Shown piece after piece: positions 43,701-52,700 of a DNA stretch of 64,000 bases. The translations under genes and the position numbers were made by a program. The stretch comes from Nocardia ignorata NBRC 108230 (GTDB lineage: Bacteria; Actinomycetota; Actinomycetes; Mycobacteriales; Mycobacteriaceae): NCBI RefSeq assembly GCF_001612905.1, contig NZ_BDBI01000025.1, forward strand, positions 1 to 64,000, given 5' to 3'. Each line of letters starts with the position of its first letter. Position 1 is the first letter of the stretch. The notes below the pieces were generated by a model. The model ran no database searches, was not told the origin of the DNA, and saw only the letters and a program-made list of their open reading frames with translations.

Positions 43701-46700
43701 ATAGAGCAGGTCACCGGGCGCGCCGAACGGGTCGGCTACGAACCTGGCCGCCGTCAGCCCCGGCCGGGCATGGTAGCCGCGCGCCAGTGCGGTGCCCGCG
43801 AGGTAGAGCTCACCCGCGACACCGACCGGCACCGGGCTCAGCCGGTCGTCGAGGACGAGCGCCGCCGCACCCCGCACCGGAGTGCCGATGGTGACCGGCT
43901 CCGTCGCCGACAGCGGGCCGGAACCCGTTGCCCAGATGGTGTATTCGGTCGGGCCGTACAGGTTGACCATCGTCCGGCCGTCGGTGCCACCGCACCACCG
44001 CGCGACCAGGTCGGGCCCGACCGCTTCGCCTGCCACCGCGAGGACCCGCACACTCGACACTCCGGCGGGATCGATGGTGGACAGTGCCGAGGGGGTGATC
44101 ACCATGTGGGTCACACCCTCGGCCGCGATGAGTTCGGCCAGGGGTGCGCCGCCGAACACGTCCGGCGGGGCGATCACGGAGGCGGCGCCGCGGCCGAAGG
44201 CCATCAGTGCCTCGAAGATCGAGGCGTCGAAACTCGGTGAGGCGACCTGCAAGACGCGGGCCTGCTCGTCCAAACGCAGAACGGCGCGCTGGGAGGCGAC
44301 CAGATCGGCCAGGCCACGGTGGGTGACGGTGACGCCCTTCGGGGTGCCGGTCGACCCGGAGGTGTAGATCATCCAGGCCGGATTCTCGACCCTGATCGGC
44401 GCCGGGAGGTCTTCGAGAGCGCTGTCGTCGGCGTTGTCCAGGCGCGCGGCGAAGTCCGGGTCGTCGAGGATCAGCCAGCGGATGGCGTCCGACAGCGCGG
44501 GTCGGTAGTCGGCGAGGGTGATCCCCACGCGCGCACCGGAATCGGTGAGCATGTGCTCGATGCGATCCACCGGATGTTTCGGATCGACCGGCAGGAACGC
44601 CGCGCCCGCCTTCGCCGAGGCCCAGATGCCGAGATGCAGTTCGGGGCAGCGCGGAAGGCCGAGGGCGACAACTGTTTCCGTGCACGCACCCGCCTCGATG
44701 AGCAGCCGGGCCAGCTGGTTCGAGCGGGCATCGAGAGCACGGTAGGTCGTCGTGCCGCCGGTGCCGGCGACCAAGGCGGCACGGTCGGGGTAGGTGGTCG
44801 CTGTGGTGGTGAGCAGCTGGGCAAGGGTCGTTGTCCCGGCGGTGGCGGGCCCGAGCGCCGGAACCAGTTCGGCGCGTTCGGATTCGGCGAGGATGTCGAT
44901 GTCGGACAGGCGGGTGTCGGGGGCGGTGAGGACTGTGGTGAGTACCTGCTTCCAGCGGTCGGCGAAAGAGACGACGGTGGCGGTGTCGAACAGATCGGTC
45001 GCGTAGGTGAGGACGCCGTCGATGCCCGCCGCACCGGCGTCGTCGAAGCGTTCGCGCAGGTCGAGGGTGAGGTCGAAGGCTGAGGAGCGCCGGTCGAAAT
45101 CCTCGACCTCGAAGCGCAGGCCGGGCAGCTCGAGGACCGGCTCCACGAAGTTCTGCAGGGACAGCGACACCTGGAACAGCGGGTGATGCGCGGTGGACCG
45201 GGTGGGGTCGAGGGCTTGGACGAGTTGTTCGAACGGCACGTCGGCCTGTGCGAACGCGTCGAGATCGGTGGCGCGGACGGCGGCGAGCAGCTGCCGGAAA
45301 TCGGCGCCGGGGTCGACCGGTGTGCGCAGGGCGAGGGTGTTCACGAACATCCCGACCAGGTCGTCGAGGGCCGCGTCGCCCCGGCCGGCGATCGGGGTGC
45401 CGATGACCACGTCGTCGGTGCCGCCGAGCCGGGCCAGCAGGACCGCCAGCGCCGCGTGCACCACCATGAAGACGCTCACATTGTGGGCGGCGGCGAAATC
45501 GATCAGCGCGCGGTGTGTCTGCTCGTCGATACCGAAGCCCACGTCGTCGCTGCGCATCGTCTGCACGGCCGGTCGTGGCCGGTCCGAGGGGAGTTCCAGC
45601 GCATCCGGCGCACCGGCGAGCGTTTCGCGCCAATACCGGATCTGCTGGGCAGCAAGCGATTCCGGTTCCGTGGTGGAGCCGAGTAGCTCGCGATGCCAGA
45701 GCGCGAAGTCCGCGTACTGCACCGCGAGCGGCGGCCGTGACGGTGCCGCACCCGCCACCCGCGCCGAATACGCGGCGACCAGATCGGCGGCCAAGGGCGC
45801 CATCGACGCACCGTCGGCGCTGATGTGGTGCACCACGAGAACCAGGACATGGTCGGTCACACCATCAGCGGTTTCGTTGCCCGCGGGCCGGACAGACGCG
45901 GGCGGACGGTCAGCTCCGGCGCGCTGCGTGTGCGCAGAAGGGCGCTGTGGCATGGCCGCAGACGAGTCCGACAACGCCCTGTCGACCGGTTCGGTGTCCC
46001 GATCTCGGTTCACGGCGGCGGGACGAACCGCGAACAGTCCGACGCGCAGGGGTCCCTCGCGGGTGAGGTCGAACCCGGTACCTGCCAGCTCGTTGATCCG
46101 ATCACGCAGTGCGGCACCGTCTTCGGTTTCGATGAGCGGCATCACCGGCGTGGCGGTGTCGATACCGACGACGACCTGACGTGGGCCCTCGGCGTCGGCG
46201 GGGTAGCGGGTGCGCAGGCTCTCCTGACGGTCGATCACGTCGATGAGGGCCGCGCGCATGGCCGCGACGTCCAGGGTTCCGGTGAGGCGGAGCGCGATCG
46301 CGATGTTGTAGGCCGACGAGGCCGGATCGAGCTGGTTGAGCACCCACATGCGCTGCTGGGCCGGGGACAGCGGAATCCGATCCGGGCGCACCCGTGGCGC
46401 GAGCGCGGGACGTCCTCGGCTGCCCTCGGCGGCGGGCACCACCCGCGCCGACAGCTGCGCCACCGTCGGCGCGTCGAACAGATCGCGCAGGGCGATGGTC
46501 GAACCGAGCGCCGCATTGACCCGCGCCACCACCTTGGTCGCGCTCAGCGAATTGCCGCCGAGCTCGAAGAACGACTGATCGACGCTCACCCGCTCGCTGC
46601 CGAGCACCTCGGCGAAGACTTCGGCAACGGCCTGTTCGACGGGCGTGCGCGGCGCAAGATACGCCTGCCGGGCCGCCGAGAAGTCCGGTACCGGAAGGGC

Positions 46701-49700
46701 TTTGCGGTCCAGCTTGCCGACCGGTGTGAGCGGAATGTCGTCGAGCACGACGACGTACGAAGGCACCATGTAACCGGGCAGTTCCGCCGCGACGCGTGCC
46801 CGCAACCGCTCGGTGTCGAGTTCGACGTGCGGGACCGGCAGCACATAGGACACGAGCACGGTCGCGCCCGCCGGTCCGTCGCGCCCGATGGTGACCGCGT
46901 AGTCGACTTCCTCGTCACGCGAGAGCACCGCGTCGATCTCACCGAGTTCGATGCGCAGACCGCGGATCTTCACCTGGAAGTCGCTGCGGCCCAGGTACTC
47001 CAGGGTGAGCCGGCCGTCCGCGTCGGTCACCCAGCGCACCATGTCGCCGGTCCGGTACATGCGCTCACCGGGTGCGCCGAACGGGTCGGCGACGAAGCGA
47101 CCGGCGGTCATCTCGAAGCGGTTGAAGTAGCCGCGGGCCAGCGCGGGGCCCGACAGGTACAGCTCACCGGCGATACCGACCGGGACCGGCCGCAACCAGC
47201 TGTCGAGCACCACCACCGCCGCACCGCGAATCGGCCCACCGATGGTGACCGGTGCACCGGCCACGAGTTCGGCGGGACCGGTCGCCCAGATACTGAACTC
47301 GGTCGGCCCGTACAGGTTCACCATGCGCCTGCCCGCGGCCCACTTCTCGATGAGCTCGGGGGTGGCCGCTTCGCCCGCCACCGCGAGTACCCGCAGGTCG
47401 GTGAGATCGGTGGGTTCCATCGTGGCCAGCGCCGACGGGGTGATCACCGCCTGGGTGACGCGTTCGGTGCGCAGCAACGTCTCCAGCTCGCTACCGCCGT
47501 ACACCTCCGGCGGGGACACCACGAGCCGTCCGCCCGCCGCGTGCGCGGTGAGTATTTCGAAGACCGACGCGTCGAAGCTGGGGGAGGCCACTTGCAGCGC
47601 GCTTGCCGACGGGTCGAGGGCGAGCGTTTCGCGCTGGGCGGCGACGAGATTGGCGAGGCCGCGATGGCTGAGCAGGACCGCCTTCGGTTTGCCGGTCGAT
47701 CCGGAGGTGTAGATCAGGTAGGCGGTGTGGTCGATGTCGAGGGGTCCGCCGCGTTCGGCATCGGTGATCGGCGCGTCCGACACCAGCATGGCCCGGCGCA
47801 GGGTGTTCAGGTCGTCGAGCAGCAGCCAGTCGATGGATCCCGGCAGGGTCTCGCCGGTCTCGGTGACGGTGACACCGATGGGTGCCTTGGAATCGGCGAG
47901 CATGTGCTCGATCCGCTCCACCGGATAGCTGGGGTCCAACGGGACGAACGCCGCGCCCGTCTTGGCCAGCGCCCATACCGCCACCACCGATTCCAGGGAT
48001 CGGGTCAGGGCGAGCACGACGAACACCTCGGGCCCGATGCCCCGGCCGAGCAGGACCCGCGCGAACCGGTTCGACCAGGCGTCGAGTTCACCGTAGGTCA
48101 TCCGCAGGTCGCCCGAACTGACCGCGATCGCGGCGGGGTCGATGCGGGCACCCGCCGTCAGTACCTCGGGCAGGGTGCGCATCGGCAGCGCCGGGGCACC
48201 GTATACCGGGGCCAGCAAAGCTCTTTCGTCGTCGTCGCAATGTTGCAGGCGGGCCACCGGGATATCCGGATTCTCGGCGAGCGCACCCAAGAGCCGAATG
48301 AATCGGTCCAGAAGAGACTGTGCCGCAGTGTGTTCGAGCTGATCGGCCATGAATTTGACGGTGATGCGCAAGGTGTCGCCCGCGTCGTCCTCGCCGCGCA
48401 GCGGAATCACCATGAGGTTCAGCGGGTACGGCGTGGCGTCGGTGCCCTCCACATCGAGTACACGCATCCCGGCGATGTCGAGGGCCTGCGACAATGCCGC
48501 CCGGTCGATCGGATAGGACTCGAAAACCGTGAGTGTGTCGAACAATTCGGCAAGGCCGACAGCGCGATGGATCTCCGCCAGTCCGACGTGCTGATGGTCC
48601 ATCAGGCGCGCCTGCTCGGCCTGCACCCGCGCCAGGAGATCGGCGACCCGCTCACCGGGGTCGAGCGTCACCCGCACCGGAAGCGTGTTGATGAACAGGC
48701 CGACCATCTCCTCGACGCCGGGCAGCTCCGGCGGGCGACCGGACACGGTGCTGCCGAACACCACATCGGTGCGGCCGGTGAGCATGGCCAGCACCAGCGC
48801 CCAGCTCGTCTGGACGAGGGTGTTCACCGTCGCACCGGCGGCGCGGGCGGCGGATTCGAGGGTGGCCACGGTGGTCCGTGGCAGGTCGTGCGAGATCATC
48901 GCGGTTTCGGTCGACTCGATCCCGGCCAGGGTGGGGACCGCGCGGGTCGGGGTGTCGATCCCGGCCAGCGACCGCGTCCACGCGTCGAGCGATTCCTGGG
49001 CGTCGCGCTCCGCGAGCCAGGACAGGAATTCGCGGTAGGACCGCGGCGGCAGCGGTGACGTGTCGCCCGCGGTGACGTAAAGGGCGAGCAGTTCCCGGAC
49101 CAGCAGGGGCGTCGACCAGCCGTCGAGCACCAGGTGATGGTTGGTCATCACGAGGCGGTACGTGTCGGGCGCCGTCGTGATCAGGGTGAACCGCAGCAGT
49201 GGGGGACGGGTGAGGTCGAAGCGGGTGAGCGCGTCCAGTTCGACCACCCGGTCGCACTCACGCGCCCGCTGCTCCTCGGCGGTGTCGGTGAGATCGATTT
49301 CGTTCCACTGGATCTCGGCTTCGGCGAGGACGAGTTGACGTGGTCCGTCGGCGGTTTCGACGAACGCCGCCCGCAGGTTCTCGTGCCGGTCGACCAACGC
49401 CTGAGCCGCGCGGCGCAGGCGGGCGCTGTCGACGGTGCCCGCCAGGGTGAGCAGGGACTGGACGGTGTAGCCGTCGGCGGTGTCGGAGTCGTAGAGCGCG
49501 TGGAACAGCAGCCCGTACTGCAGCGGCGACAGCGGCCACACATCGGCGAAATTCGGATAGGTCGCCTCCCAGCTGTCGATCTGGGACTGATCGACCGCGA
49601 CGAGCGCGAAGTCCGACGGTGTGCGCCCACCTGCCCCATCGGTGCGCGCATGGTGGACCAGCGCGTCGAGTGCCTGTGACCACAGTTCGCTCAACTCCCG

Positions 49701-52700
49701 CACGTCGGCCTCGTCGAGCAGCCTGCCCGCGTATGCCCAGGTGACCTCCAGCCCCGCGTCGGTGAGCACGGCGTTGACATCCACGACGGCGGCCAGGGGC
49801 GCGCGGTCGTCGTTGGTCGCGGCGAAGCGGCGCGGCAGCCAGGGGCCCTCGCCGGTGACCGCCCGGCCCAGATAGTTGAAGCTGAGCTGGGGTATCGGCG
49901 CGTCCGCCAGGGCCGGTGCCGTCTCGCTGTTCAGGTACCGCAGCAGTCCGTAGCCGACGCCCCGGTCGGGGACGGCGCGCAACTGCTCCTTGGTCGCCTT
50001 GACGACCGAGCTCGCCGAGCCGCCGCCCGCGAACGCGTCGTCGAGGTCGATGCCCGTGAGGTCGATCGCGACGGGGTAGACGGTGGTGAACCAGCCGACG
50101 GTGCGGCCGATATCGGCACCGGGCAGCAGGGATTCGCTGCGGCCGTGCCCTTCCAGGGTCAGCAGGGTGCCCGTGCGCGCACGCCAGCGGCACACCGCCA
50201 TGGTGAGGGCGGCGAGCAGCACATCGTCCGCGCCGCAATGGAATCGCTCGGGAACGGTGGTGAGCACCGCGTGCGCGACCTCGGCGGGGACGGTCGATCG
50301 CAGCTGCGCCATGGTGGCGACCACATCGCGGGCCGGATCGAAGGTGTCGCGGCCGAACACCGGGTCGGGGGTGGCCGCGATCCGCCGCCAGACGGGCAGC
50401 TCACCGGCACGCAGCGCCGCCTGTTCCGCCTGACTGTGTGCCCACCGCCGGAACGAGGTCCCGACCGGGGCGGGCGTGCCACTGGCTGCGGCGATCGCCA
50501 AGTCGGGCAGCAGGATTCGCCAGGACACACCGTCGGTGACCAGGTGGTGCAGCACGAGCCAGCACAGCGGAGCGGCCTCCGCGCGTTCGATCAGCACGCA
50601 GCGCACCACGACGCCCGAGGCGGGATCGAGCAGGTCCGCCGCGTCCTGCAACGCGCGGCCGACAACATCGTCGGAATCCGACCGCACCACCTCGACGAGA
50701 CTGTCGGCATCGATCGAACCAGCTTCGGCGACAACCCATTCCCCACCGCGCAACGAGCTGCGCAGCAGATCGTGATGGTCGAGCAGCACCCCGAGCGCCG
50801 CGACGAGTGTCTCGCGGCGGGTGCCGTCGGGCAGACCGATCAGGACGGCCTGACCGTAGCGACCCCACGGCTCACCGTGCTCGATCATGGCGTGCACGAT
50901 GGGTGTGAGCTCCACCGCGCCGACACCGCCGCCGGGCAGCTCGTGCACCACGGTGGCCTCGGTGTCGCCCGCGATCGCGGCCAGCGCGGCCACGGTCTTG
51001 CGTTCGAACACGTCGCGGGCGCTGAACGCGATCCCCGCCGCCTTCGCCCGGGAGACCAGCTGAATGGACACGATGCTGTCACCACCGAGGGCGAAGAAGC
51101 TGTCGTCCACCCCGACCGTGTCCACCCCGAGCACCTCGGCGAACAGGGCGGCGAGGACTTCCTCACGCGGTGTGGACGGCGCTCTGCTCGCGACGACGCG
51201 GGCGCCGAAATCCGGTGCGGGCAGGGCCTTGCGGTCCACCTTGCCGAGCGGCGTGAGCGGAACCCGGTCGAGCACGATCACCGATGCGGGCACCATATAC
51301 GCCGGAAGAGTCTCGCCGACAGCGGCTTTCACCGCCTCGGGATGGACATCGGCACCGGGTTCGACAGTGATGTAGGAGGCCAGAGCGGTCGCGCCGGACG
51401 GTGTCTCGACACCGAGGGTGATGGCGAAATCGACGGCGGGCAGCCGTTGCAGCGCTGCGTCGATCTCACCGAGTTCGATCCGGTATCCACGCACCTTCAC
51501 CTGGAAGTCACTGCGGCCCTGGTATTCCAGCGTGAACCGGCCGTCGTCGGCGGTCCAGCGCACCAGATCGCCCGTGCGGTACATGCGCGCTCCCGGGGCA
51601 TACGGATCGGCGACGAAGCGGCTCGCGGTCAGCCCGCTGCGCCGGTGGTAACCGCGCGCCACTCCGGGGCCCGACAGATACAACTCGCCAACGGTGCCCG
51701 GTGCGACCGGCCGCAGCCACGGATCGAGTACCAGCCCGTTCACCCCGCGGGCGAGGCCACCGATGGTGACCGGGCCGCCCGGAGTCAGCGGTTCGCTCAG
51801 CGTGGCGGTGACCGTCGTCTCGGTCGGGCCGTACCCGTTGAGCAGCCTGCGCCCGGCCCACTTCGACACCAGCTCGGGCGGGCAGGCGTCGCCACCGACC
51901 ACGATGGTGCCCAGGTCGGGCAGCGTCGCCGGATCGAGGGAGCCGACGACCGCCGGGGTCACGTTCAGATGCGTCACGCGGTGCGCGCGCAAGACCTGCG
52001 CCATGTCCTCGCCCGCGTAGGCCGACGGCGGCACCACAGCGAGGGTGGCCCCGGCCGCCAGCGTCACCAGGATCTCCTCCACCGAGATGTCGAAACTCGG
52101 GGAAACAGCGTGCGCGACGACCGAACCCGCGTCGACACCGAAACCCGCGCCCGAGCCGGCGGCGAGATTCGCCAGCCCGCGATGCGAGACGAGCACGCCC
52201 TTGGGCAATCCGGTCGAGCCCGAGGTGTAGATGACGTAGGCGACCTGATCGGGGTGGATCGAGGCGGTCCGGTCGTCGTCGGTGATCGGGGTGGCCTCCT
52301 GCTCGGCGACGCGGTCGGCGGTGGCTTCGTCGTCGAGGCAGAGCCAGTCGACCCTGTCGGGCAACGACTTTCGTGCCTGGGTCACCGTCAAGCCGGTCAC
52401 CACCGCGCTGTCGTCGAGCATGTGCTCGATCCGGTCGTCCGGGTAGGTCGGGTCGATCGGGACGAAGGGAGCGCCCGACTTGGCGACCGCGATCGTGGCG
52501 AGCACCGATTCGGCCGATCGTGGAATCGACAGCGCCACTCCGTGTTCCGGTCCGGCACCGGTCGCGATGAGCACACGGGCCAACCGGTTCGTGTAGTCGT
52601 CGACCTCGCGGTAGGTCATCGTGTCGTCCACGCCCCAGCGCAGGGCCACCGAGTCGGGAGCGATCGCGGCGCCCGCGGCGAGGATCTCGGGCAGGGTGCG

